From: Deltaproteobacteria bacterium
GTDB lineage: Bacteria > Myxococcota > UBA796 > SXON01
Assembly (NCBI GenBank): GCA_947483545.1
Contig: CANKNP010000041.1
Coordinates: forward strand, 1-21,085
Direction of reading: 5' to 3'
Length of the DNA stretch: 21,085 nt
Shown: positions 8,368-15,711 of the stretch, in pieces
Layout: every line of letters begins with the position of its first letter
Position numbering within the stretch: the first letter of the stretch is position 1
Program-made: the position numbers and the translations under genes
The notes under the pieces: generated by a model
The model's input: only the letters and a program-made list of their open reading frames with translations
What the model was told of the DNA's origin: nothing
Database searches by the model: none

Positions 8368-9816
8368 TCACTGGACGTCCGGGGGCAGGACGAGCTGGCG
8401 GCCCCCGGCCGGGAGATCCTCGATCGCGACAACCCGGAACTCAACCCGCCTGTTCAGCGCGAGAGCGTCGGGGGCTTCGGGCTGGAGGAGGGGCCTGGCC
8501 TCTCCATAGCCGCGTGACACGAGCCGGTGGGGGTCGACGCCGTTTCGCACGAGCCATTCCAGGACTGAGTAGGCCCGGGCGTCGGAGAGGCGCTGGTTGT
8601 AGGCCTCGGGGCCGTCGGTGTTCGCATGCCCCTCGATCAGGAACATCTCGATCTCCGGATGCGACTGGATCACGTCGCTGACGGAGCGGAGGACGCGGTC
8701 GGCGCTGGGCAGCAGCTCGGCGCGCCCCTCTCTGAAGAAGATGGCTTCTGTGATGGCGAGGCGACCTCCGGCCAACTCCACCGTGCTCGGGCAGCCGTTC
8801 GAGTAGCTGGGATCCTGCTCTGGGCGGATCGCCTCGTTTGGACAGGCGTCCTGCTCGAACGCGACCCCGTCTCCGTCTCCGTCGATCTCCGGGCAACCAT
8901 CCGCGTCCGTGAAGCCATCGAGGGTCTCCACCTGATCGGGGCAGCCGTCGACCCCGTCTGGGACGCTGTCGCCATCCCGGTCGCCTGTCAGGGCCAACCC
9001 GTCCCCTGAGGGCACACCCTGGAGCTGCTCGGTCGCTCGTGCGGAGAACCCAATCCCCACGATCGCACGCCAGCGGCTTGCCCCGACCCCATTTCCCACC
9101 CCCGCCGCCGCGCCGACCGTCGCCGCTACGCCGGAGGCGAGCTTCATGCGGGTCGACATCGTGACCTCGACGGGGAGCGAGCTGAAGCCCCACGCCCCTT
9201 CGGCTTCGACTTCGACCATCGTGGACCACGCGGAGCTCAGTCGGTAGGCGGCCCCGAGGCCGAGGGCCGGACCCACGGCCGCGCTCGTCCCGCCCACATC
9301 CTCCGGGAGGGAGCACAGAGCGCCCGCCACCGCGATGAGGCCCACGCGCCCGAGCTCGTGACCGAATCGGGCCACCGCGAGGAGCCGGGGTGGCCCACCG
9401 ACGAGGAGCGCGTCGGCGCCTGTGGGGAAGAACAGGGTGGTGCTCAGCGCGAGGGGCGGGGCCCCGGGTACGCCGATCTGCGCCCCGATCCGGGCATCCC
9501 CGGCGGCAGCGAACGCTCCGCTCCCATCGACTCCCGCGTGGACGGGAAAGGCCCCATCAAGGCGGAGCCCGCCGAAGCTGTAGGCCACTCCGAGCTGGGC
9601 GGTGGCGAGCGCGTCCAGCACCGGCGCGCGGCCCGTGGGGAGCACCTCGCTCACGGGGGCGTCGGCGTAGTCCAGCACCATGCCCGCATCCCAGTCGCCC
9701 GGTTCTCCGGCGTCGGGAGTCCCCAGGCGGCTGAACGCTGCAGGATCCCAGGTCGTCGCATCCATCGAGAACACGTCGGCGTCCAGCGCCAGCGCTGCGG
9801 AGATCAGGAGGAGCAT
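8368..9816 (-). CDS. OmpA-family outer-membrane protein with thrombospondin type-3 repeats
   Basis: A 482-residue protein. A very short signal peptide (MLLLISAALA, then LDADVF) precedes about 260 residues with beta-barrel-like alternation (AQLGVAYSFGGLRLDGAFPV). Residues about 279-350 are calcium-binding thrombospondin type-3 repeats with Cys (DRDGDSVPDGVDGC). Residues about 352-482 are an OmpA C-terminal domain with the peptidoglycan-binding motif NTDGPEAYNQRLSDARA and a terminal NRRVEF. Such proteins link the outer membrane to peptidoglycan. The ATG at 9816 has GGAGG five bases upstream, placed within the end of the beta-helix gene, which it overlaps by 13 bases, so the two are probably co-translated. 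The family call is firm. A link to the flagellum (for example an outer-membrane bushing or sheath anchor) is only inferred from its position before flhA. Confidence 0.9.
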   Translation of the reverse strand: MLLLISAALALDADVFSMDATTWDPAAFSRLGTPDAGEPGDWDAGMVLDYADAPVSEVLPTGRAPVLDALATAQLGVAYSFGGLRLDGAFPVHAGVDGSGAFAAAGDARIGAQIGVPGAPPLALSTTLFFPTGADALLVGGPPRLLAVARFGHELGRVGLIAVAGALCSLPEDVGGTSAAVGPALGLGAAYRLSSAWSTMVEVEAEGAWGFSSLPVEVTMSTRMKLASGVAATVGAAAGVGNGVGASRWRAIVGIGFSARATEQLQGVPSGDGLALTGDRDGDSVPDGVDGCPDQVETLDGFTDADGCPEIDGDGDGVAFEQDACPNEAIRPEQDPSYSNGCPSTVELAGGRLAITEAIFFREGRAELLPSADRVLRSVSDVIQSHPEIEMFLIEGHANTDGPEAYNQRLSDARAYSVLEWLVRNGVDPHRLVSRGYGEARPLLQPEAPDALALNRRVEFRVVAIEDLPAGGRQLVLPPDVQ

Positions 9817-12800
9817 GGGCTCCTCCGACTCCGACGGAGGAGCGCCGCCAGGAAGAGCCCCCCGGCCCACTCTCCGCCACCACACCCGCTGCCCACGAGC
9901 GGTCCGTTGTAGTCGAGAAAGTCCGGCACGCCGTCCCGATCGTCGTCGCGCTCGCCCTCGATCACATCGAGGGCGCCGTCGTCGTCACTGTCGTCGTCCC
10001 AGGCGTTGATGGCGCCGTCGAAGTCTGCGTCGGTGTCGAGGGTGCCGTCCAGGTCGACGTCGTACCCGAGCTCGTTCAACGTCGGGATGCTGTCGTTGTC
10101 GTCGTCCGCGTCGAGAGCGTCGAGCTGGCCATCGGCGTCGCGGTCGGGCCCCGCGGCCTGCTCGACGCCGTCCGTGAGCGAGTCCCCGTCGGTGTCGGGA
10201 TCCGCGGGGTCGGTGCCCATCGCCTGCTCGTCGACCTCCGAGAGGCCATCGCCGTCGCGGTCCTCCGTCTCAGCCCAGCCGTCGCAATCGTCGTCCAGGC
10301 CGTTCGCCTGCTCGGTCGCGCCTGGGTTGACCGCGGGGTCGGTGTCGTTACAGTCGGTGGCGATCGGGTACCCGTCGGCGTCCTGGTCGTCGTCCCGGCC
10401 GTCACAGTCCTGATCGATCCCGTCGTACCAGGACTCGGTGCACCCGGGGTTCACGCTCGCGTCGTCGTCGTCGCAGTCCGATCCGTCCGCCAGCTCGTTC
10501 TGGTAGCCGTCGCCATCGCGATCCCACTCGTAGAAGCCGTCGCAGTCGCTGTCCAGGCCGTCGATGGGGTCTTCGCTGGCGCCGGGGTAGATCGCGGCGT
10601 TGCCATCGTTGCAGTCGGTTCCGCCGGCCGTGGTGCCCGCCCAGCCGTCGCCGTCCACGTCGACGAGATCGGACCCTGAGCAGTCCTGATCGATGCCGTC
10701 GTACGGGATCTCGATGTTGCCCGGGTAGCGCGTGGCGGAGGCGTCGTCGCAGTCGTCGCCACCGGACTCCGAGGCGTCGTGGCCGTCCTCGTCGTAGTCA
10801 TACTCGCTGCGGCCATCGCAGTCGCTGTCGATGCCGTCGTACCAGGCGTCGGGGGCACCCGGGTAGACGGCGCTGTCGGTGTCGTCGCAGTCGTCGCCGA
10901 CGCCCACAGCACCGTCGTACCCGTCGCCGTCCGCGTCCGAGTCCGAGCCACCGCTGCAGTCCGCGTCGACTCCATCGTACCAGGTCTCGGGAATACCAGG
11001 GTTGATACTGGCGTTGGTGTCATCGCAGTCGTCGCCGCCAGCGAGCGTCGCGTCGTACCCGTCTGCGTCCGCATCCCCGTCCGAGCCGCCGGTGCAGTCG
11101 CTGTCGACGCCGTCGTACCAGGTCTCCGCTGCGCCTGGGTACACGGCGCTGTCGGCGTCATCGCAGTCATCCCCTCCGAAGCCGGATGCGTCGACGCCAT
11201 CGCTGTCGGCGTCGTAGTCGCTGTGGCCGTCGCAGTCCGCGTCGATGCCGTCGTACCAGGCCTCAGGGGCACCGGGATAGGCGGCGTCGCTGGTGTCGTC
11301 GCAATCGTCGCCGCCGACGGCGGTGGCCACGTGGCCGTCCCCGTCGGCATCTTCGAGATCGAAGCCGTCGCAGTCCTGATCGATGCCGTCGTAGGGGATG
11401 TCCCCCGCGTCCGGGTGAACGCCCGCGTCGTCGTCGTCACAGTCCTCCGAGGCGGGCCAGGAATCCCCGTCGACGTCCTGCTCCTCCGCGTCGGGCCCAC
11501 CGAAGCAGCCGATGTCCGCCCGCGACCCGTCGATGTCGAAGATCGCGGGGGAGCCTGCGTCGATCGCAGGGCTCGACGGCTGCAGGCTCAGGTTGTCATC
11601 TGTCTCATCCCCGTCCGCGCTGTAGGCGAGGAGCACCGGATCCGCGACCACGTTGCCGCTCGTTCCCGTGACGTCCGACCAGCCGCTCCAGTCCCCGCCC
11701 GCGTTCTGCCAGGAGAGGTTGTAGTACCGGTCGGATCCCGCGTCGGGCCCGTGCGCCCCGCCGCCGTCGAGCGCGTCCAGCATGATGTTGTCGATGAAGC
11801 TCACGGGTGCCTCTGTGTAAAGGTGCCCTCCGGCGCTGCTCGCGTCATTTCCCGCGAACGTGTTGTTCACCAGCGACACCTGGGCGAGGCCGTCGATCCA
11901 CACGCCGGCGCCATACTCGGCGCGGTTGTCCGTCACCCGCAGGTTCTTCAGCTCGGCCGCTGATGCCGGGGTGCGCAGCGCGATCGCGCCACCCTGTCCG
12001 GCGGCGTTGCCGTGCAGGTACCCGGCCACGAACGAGACGTCGTCGTTGCCGTCGAAGCAGAGAGCCCCGCCGCCGGCTCCGGCTTCGTTCCGGGTCGCAT
12101 CGAGGTCCAGGAGGGTCACCACGCTGCCCGTCGCGCGGACCGCTCCGCCATCCAGCATCGCGACGTTGCCCGAGAACTCCGCGTGCTCCGCCCAGAGGTC
12201 ACCGCCGACGGCGATGGCTCCGCCGCTCCCACTGGCAGAGAGGTTGTCGGTGAAGCTGCTGTCAGCAACGGTGAGGCTCCCGCCTACCCACACGGCGCCC
12301 CCGTCCCCCTCTGCGACGTTTCCCTCGACGCTCACGAGGCTCAACGTGCAGTCGGCCTCTGCGTAGGCGCCCCCGCCCGCCGCCGCCGCCGTGTTGGAGG
12401 AGATCACGGTACCCGACAGCGTGAGCGAGCTCGCGTCGTCGGCGTAGAAGGCCCCGCCGTCGCCGCCCGCGCGGTTCCCGTCGAAGGTGCTCTCGACGTC
12501 GCTCACGACCGCGCCCGTGCCGGCCCACACCGCCCCTCCGTCGCCCCCTGCGGAGGCGCCCGAGACCTCCGCTGCGGTCAGGTGCAGGGTCGCTGAGTCG
12601 AGCCACGCGAAGCCGCCGTCCCCGCTGGCCGTGGAGCCGGTGCTCACGACGTTCTCGAGTGAGATCGTGGAGAACGCGTCGGCCCAGATCGCCCCACCCT
12701 CGTCCGACACGCTGTCGCCCAGCGTCAGGTTCGAGCCCGTCAGCCCCGCCCCACCGGTCAGGTAGATGTGCCCGCCAAGCGCGGCCATGCCACCCGTCAT

Positions 12801-13226
12801 CTGGACGTTCGTCATCGTGACCAGCGCCCCATCCACGGAGAGCGCTCCGCCGTAGGCGCCAGCTGCGCCTGCCGCGACGATCACGAGGTCCGAGCCCGTC
12901 AGCGCACCGCCGGCCACGACGATCCCCCGGCCGCCCGAAGGCGTGATCGTGAAGCCCTCCACCATGGCGATCTCCGCGGTCGTGAGCACGAGCGCATCCT
13001 CGGAGCCCGGCGGGGCGAGGGTGGTCACGCCGGAGCCCCCCGTCCCGAGGATGTGCAGGTCCCGGCCGCCCAGGTCGAGGGACTCGGCATAGACCCCGGC
13101 CGCCACCTCGATGGTGTCGCCAGACCTCGCCGCCGCCACGGCCGACCCGATGGTGATGTGCGTTTCGGACGGGCCGACGAACAGCGTCGTCGCCCGGGCG
13201 GACATCACGAACCACAGCGGAGTCAA
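9804..13226 (-). CDS. Large surface protein: right-handed beta-helix, nine MopE-type repeats, TSP3-like tail, MYXO-CTERM-like anchor
   Basis: About 1140 residues. The chosen start is a TTG at 13226 that overlaps the previous gene's stop (TTGA) and yields a short signal peptide (MTPLWFVMSARA); an ATG at 13205 is the alternative. Residues about 15-560 are a Gly-rich beta-helix with Pmp-like GGA(I/V) and F-x-x-N turns (SFTDNLSASGSGGAI). Residues 584-988 hold nine MopE/metal-binding repeats (DDCDD, YPGAPE, YDGIDxDCDG). About 990-1105 are Asp-rich calcium-binding-like repeats (DRDGDGLSEVDE). The tail has GSGCGGG (Cys1115), a short hydrophobic stretch (WAGGLFLAALL) and RRSRR, like the MYXO-CTERM signal of proteins anchored at the myxobacterial surface. 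Its function is unknown; adhesin or matrix protein is plausible. It overlaps both neighbours. Confidence 0.85.
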   Translation of the reverse strand: MTPLWFVMSARATTLFVGPSETHITIGSAVAAARSGDTIEVAAGVYAESLDLGGRDLHILGTGGSGVTTLAPPGSEDALVLTTAEIAMVEGFTITPSGGRGIVVAGGALTGSDLVIVAAGAAGAYGGALSVDGALVTMTNVQMTGGMAALGGHIYLTGGAGLTGSNLTLGDSVSDEGGAIWADAFSTISLENVVSTGSTASGDGGFAWLDSATLHLTAAEVSGASAGGDGGAVWAGTGAVVSDVESTFDGNRAGGDGGAFYADDASSLTLSGTVISSNTAAAAGGGAYAEADCTLSLVSVEGNVAEGDGGAVWVGGSLTVADSSFTDNLSASGSGGAIAVGGDLWAEHAEFSGNVAMLDGGAVRATGSVVTLLDLDATRNEAGAGGGALCFDGNDDVSFVAGYLHGNAAGQGGAIALRTPASAAELKNLRVTDNRAEYGAGVWIDGLAQVSLVNNTFAGNDASSAGGHLYTEAPVSFIDNIMLDALDGGGAHGPDAGSDRYYNLSWQNAGGDWSGWSDVTGTSGNVVADPVLLAYSADGDETDDNLSLQPSSPAIDAGSPAIFDIDGSRADIGCFGGPDAEEQDVDGDSWPASEDCDDDDAGVHPDAGDIPYDGIDQDCDGFDLEDADGDGHVATAVGGDDCDDTSDAAYPGAPEAWYDGIDADCDGHSDYDADSDGVDASGFGGDDCDDADSAVYPGAAETWYDGVDSDCTGGSDGDADADGYDATLAGGDDCDDTNASINPGIPETWYDGVDADCSGGSDSDADGDGYDGAVGVGDDCDDTDSAVYPGAPDAWYDGIDSDCDGRSEYDYDEDGHDASESGGDDCDDASATRYPGNIEIPYDGIDQDCSGSDLVDVDGDGWAGTTAGGTDCNDGNAAIYPGASEDPIDGLDSDCDGFYEWDRDGDGYQNELADGSDCDDDDASVNPGCTESWYDGIDQDCDGRDDDQDADGYPIATDCNDTDPAVNPGATEQANGLDDDCDGWAETEDRDGDGLSEVDEQAMGTDPADPDTDGDSLTDGVEQAAGPDRDADGQLDALDADDDNDSIPTLNELGYDVDLDGTLDTDADFDGAINAWDDDSDDDGALDVIEGERDDDRDGVPDFLDYNGPLVGSGCGGGEWAGGLFLAALLRRSRRSPCSS
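10261..11477 (-). repeat. Nine tandem MopE-type repeats, mostly 138 bp (46 codons)
   Basis: Within the beta-helix gene, nine successive units each begin D-x-D-x-D-G and carry DC(D/N)D, a Pro-Gly-(Ala/Cys/Ile/Asn) turn and a DGxDxDCxG ending; most of the middle units are exactly 46 residues, while the first and last two are shorter. Each unit has two conserved Cys flanking an acidic loop, as in the Cu-binding MopE/metal-binding motif family. Middle units are also alike at DNA level (for example the recurring cgatgccgtcgtaccagg on the plus strand), so recombination could change copy number and assembly from short reads could be wrong here. Confidence 0.85.
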
Positions 13227-14596
13227 GTCGGGGCCCCCCCCCCTTCCCGCCGGTGTAGAAAAGCCAGGCCGCCGAGGGCGATGAGGAGGAGGGCGGGGTT
13301 TGCCCCCCCCGCCGTACAGCCGCACCCGCCCGGCTCACCGGTGAGGTCGGCCCCGGAGTAGAACGGGCCGGCGGAGTCCGCGCTGTCCTCGTCGGGGTTG
13401 GAGTCCCCCGCCGTGTCCCCGGCGGTCTCCCCCGCGGTGTCCTGCCCGCTGTCCGTGTCCGAATCCCCCGCGGTGTCGTCGCCCGACGACGTATAGACCA
13501 CAACCACCTCGTCCAGCTCGAGGGTGCCGTTTGCCTCGAAGGCGAAGCCGTCCGCCGCGGAAAGGTCGATGGACAGAGGATTGGCGGTCCCCCAACTGGC
13601 GGTCAGCGTCGCCCCGTCCCACTCCAGGTGGAGGTCCACCCACGACCCGGCAGTGGGGGTGCCCATCGCCACGCTGGGCTCACCGTCGCAGTCCGCCGCC
13701 AGATACCAGGTCGTCCCATCGAGGGCGATCGATGGGTCGGTGGGCACGTCGCAGCCGAAGGCCAACGGGCCCGTGTCGCTGGACGTGTCGGCGAACAGCG
13801 GATCGGAGTCGTGCGACAGGTGCAGCCCGTCGAACGCGTCCCAGGCCCCGTCGTAGCCGCCTCGCACGTCGAGCGCGTGGAGGCGTCCATCGTCCAGGAG
13901 GGGGGAGTAGAGGTCGAAGGTCACGCCATCCGAGGAGCTCGCCAACTCCGCCCCGGCCGAATCGGTGTACCACATCCACCACACGCCGTCTGAGCCTTGC
14001 ACGACCGCGGACAGGGCGCCCTCCAGGATCGCCACGGGCGCGGTGAACGCGAGGCCGTCCGAGGACTCGACGCGGCAGATCGACGTGCCGCAGCTGCTGT
14101 AGAGCACCACCCGGTCGCTGTCGACGACGGCGTCAGGCGCGGTGCCGGTCGCCACGGGCCCCTGGTCTGTCCAGGTGATCCCATCGGCGGAGGTCGCGGC
14201 CTCGACGAACTCGTCGACCGTTCTGTACAGGAGCCAGGTGCCGTCGAGGAGGGCGAGCTCCGGCTCCGCTCCGGTAAGTCCGGTGGAGATCGCGTTCCAC
14301 GCCTGATCGACGGCGGGCAGGGCGGTGCTGGACTCCCCCAGCGCGAGGGTGCCGCCGTCGCCCCAGGTGGCGATCAGCGCTGCATCGCCGGTCCTCGCCG
14401 TGATCGAAGTGCCGGTCGTGAGCCGGATCCGCGCGTCGAGCGTGAACGACTCCAGCCCGGTTGTCGTGAGCGACGTGCTGCCATCCGTCACCGTCAGCAC
14501 GCCATCGCCGGTGGAGCCCCCGACCCAATCCCCGGAATCCGTGGTGAACGACGCGGCGTTGGTGGTCGCCCATGCAAACGTCACGGTCAGGAGCAT
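13223..14596 (-). CDS. Secreted beta-propeller-like protein with Asp/Thr-rich linker and MYXO-CTERM-like anchor
   Basis: A 457-residue protein starting with ATG at 14596 (AAGG lies 4 bases upstream of the ATG). A short signal peptide (MLLTVTFAWA) is followed by about 100 residues that look like a beta-sandwich (FTLDARIRLTTGTSI), then about 230 residues with repeated blades resembling the five-bladed propeller of GH43/GH32-type proteins (VLYSSCGTSICRVESSDGLAF, then WMWYTDSAGAELASSSDG). Residues about 371-419 are a low-complexity Asp/Thr/Ser/Gly linker. The tail has GGCGC (Cys425, Cys427), a hydrophobic segment (ALLLIALGGLAFL) and HRR, which matches a MYXO-CTERM-like sorting signal. Substrate and activity cannot be assigned, and I could not pick out glycosidase catalytic residues. 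The stop overlaps the TTG of the next gene. It has its own predicted sigma-28-type promoter. Confidence 0.8.
   Translation of the reverse strand: MLLTVTFAWATTNAASFTTDSGDWVGGSTGDGVLTVTDGSTSLTTTGLESFTLDARIRLTTGTSITARTGDAALIATWGDGGTLALGESSTALPAVDQAWNAISTGLTGAEPELALLDGTWLLYRTVDEFVEAATSADGITWTDQGPVATGTAPDAVVDSDRVVLYSSCGTSICRVESSDGLAFTAPVAILEGALSAVVQGSDGVWWMWYTDSAGAELASSSDGVTFDLYSPLLDDGRLHALDVRGGYDGAWDAFDGLHLSHDSDPLFADTSSDTGPLAFGCDVPTDPSIALDGTTWYLAADCDGEPSVAMGTPTAGSWVDLHLEWDGATLTASWGTANPLSIDLSAADGFAFEANGTLELDEVVVVYTSSGDDTAGDSDTDSGQDTAGETAGDTAGDSNPDEDSADSAGPFYSGADLTGEPGGCGCTAGGANPALLLIALGGLAFLHRREGGGAPT
13234..13243 (-). repeat. Homopolymer of ten G (coding strand) at a gene junction
   Basis: The coding strand has ten consecutive G eleven bases before the 3' end of the beta-propeller gene, within its last GGG codons and just upstream of the next gene's TTG start. 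A second tract of eight G lies at 13303-13310 in the same tail. Gaining one G (or losing two) would remove the stop at 13223 and join the two reading frames into one of roughly 1600 residues. It may be a slippage site, a ribosome-binding element (it is G-rich just upstream of the TTG), or a sequencing risk. Confidence 0.6.
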
Positions 14597-14602
14597 GTGC
14601 CC

Positions 14603-14629
14603 TTATCGGCTGCTCGTCCAACGAATTGA
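14603..14629 (-). promoter_or_regulatory. Predicted sigma-28-type promoter for the surface module
   Basis: The minus strand reads TCAATTCG (14629-14622), 11 bases, then GCCGATAA (14610-14603). The -10 is a perfect eight-base match to the sigma-28 consensus, and the -35 matches four of eight positions (T-x-A-A-x-T). It lies in the 52-base gap between flhB and the beta-propeller gene. Predicted initiation is at or within a base of the ATG at 14596, which would give a leaderless message. Of the five sites in the window it has the best -10. Confidence 0.65.
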
Positions 14630-14648
14630 GGGGTTTCACTGGAGCGCG

Positions 14649-15707
14649 TCAATTGCGCTTGCGACGCTTGTAGATGAGGGCGAGGATCTGCGCCACCGGC
14701 CCGAAGAACTCAGCGGGGATGGGCGCCCCGACCTTCGAGCGCGCGTGGAGGGCGCGAGCGAGATTGCGGTTTTCGACGATGGGCACGTCATGGCGACCGC
14801 CCTCGAGGCGGATCTTGAGCGCGATGTGGTCCAGGCCGCGCGCGATCACGACGGGCGCAGCATTCTCCGCCTTCCGGTAGCGGAGCGCCACCGCGTAGTG
14901 AGTGGGGTTCGTGACGATGACGTCGGCCTTCGGAACATCCGCCAGCTGCCGCATGTTCGCGATCTGGCGGGCGATGAGCTTGCGACGGGCCCGGATCTGT
15001 GGGTCTCCCTCTGCCTCCTTGTGCTCCTGCCGCACGTCCTGGTGGCTCATCATCATCTGTTCCGAGAGGTGGTAGCGCTGCCATACAAAGTCGGCGCCTC
15101 CCACTGCCAGCGCCATCGGCAGCGCCCGCGTCAACACGCTCTGTGTCAGCTCGCCGAGAAAACGCAGCTGAGCGCCCACGGGCCAGGCTCCGACCACCGG
15201 CAGCGAACGCGCGTGACCGGTCAACGCCGAGTACACCGACCAGGTGATCAACGCGCCGATGACCATCGCCTTGGCCAGGTTCACCCAGGGCGACATCGAG
15301 AAGAACATGTTCTTCGCCGCGGCGAAGGGGTTCAGCCGTTCGGGGTTCGGTGAGATCGCCGTCCCGCTCACGTTGAAGCCTGTCAGCACGAGCCCGACCC
15401 CGAGCGCGGCGAGCGCCCCGGGCGCGAGCGCCCCGAAGAGCCCGGGCGCGATCGCATCGAGCGTGCGGCCGGCGAGCGTACCGACATCGGCTCGAACGAA
15501 CTCGCGCGCTACTCCACGCGCGAAGCTATCCCGCGTCAGGCGAATGATCCCGCCGCCGAGAGAGGGCAGGTTCCAGTAGAGCGCAAGCGCACCGACCGAC
15601 AGGCTGACCGCCGCGAGCAGCTCCCTCGAGGTGGCGACCTTGCCCTCCTCCCGGAACTTCTGAATCTGCCGGTCCGTCGCTTCATGGGTCTTGTCGTCAT
15701 CGGCCAC
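14649..15707 (-). CDS. flhB: Flagellar export gate switch protein FlhB
   Basis: A 352-residue protein with the conserved N-terminal motif TDRQIQKFREEGKVATSREL, four transmembrane helices within residues about 30-210, and a cytoplasmic domain with the self-cleavage site NPTH (Asn267-His270) in VIVTNPTHYAVALRY. Cleavage between Asn and Pro allows the change from rod/hook to filament export, together with FliK. The GTG start at 15707 follows the fliR stop by four bases, with GAGG about six bases upstream. No in-frame ATG gives a complete N-terminus. It ends the fliN-fliR-flhB run; a new promoter follows it. Confidence 0.96.
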   Translation of the reverse strand: MADDDKTHEATDRQIQKFREEGKVATSRELLAAVSLSVGALALYWNLPSLGGGIIRLTRDSFARGVAREFVRADVGTLAGRTLDAIAPGLFGALAPGALAALGVGLVLTGFNVSGTAISPNPERLNPFAAAKNMFFSMSPWVNLAKAMVIGALITWSVYSALTGHARSLPVVGAWPVGAQLRFLGELTQSVLTRALPMALAVGGADFVWQRYHLSEQMMMSHQDVRQEHKEAEGDPQIRARRKLIARQIANMRQLADVPKADVIVTNPTHYAVALRYRKAENAAPVVIARGLDHIALKIRLEGGRHDVPIVENRNLARALHARSKVGAPIPAEFFGPVAQILALIYKRRKRN

Positions 15708-15711
15708 GCCC

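Noticed and set aside
8331..8444. Upstream start for flhA adding 38 residues
   Set aside because: The extra part is Arg/Ser-rich, overlaps the OmpA gene, and FlhA proteins start close to the first transmembrane helix.
1952..8681. Long plus-strand open frames opposite fliI, fliG, fliF and flhA (407-545 codons)
   Set aside because: They lie antisense to genes with clear family motifs, have Arg/His/Gly-rich low-complexity products with no domain, and are expected by chance at this GC content.
10261..11477. Regular 138-bp repetition as a CRISPR-like or DNA satellite array
   Set aside because: The unit is a whole number of codons, stays in frame, and encodes a known Asp/Cys repeat; unit differences follow protein conservation.
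10779..11963. A 394-codon plus-strand frame giving a Val/Ala-rich, membrane-like product
   Set aside because: It is the antisense reading of the Asp-rich MopE repeats (Asp codons GAC read back as GTC Val); the repeats explain both its length and hydrophobicity.
14597..14648. Transcription terminator between flhB and the surface module
   Set aside because: No GC-rich hairpin followed by a T run was seen; the gap holds only the predicted promoter.
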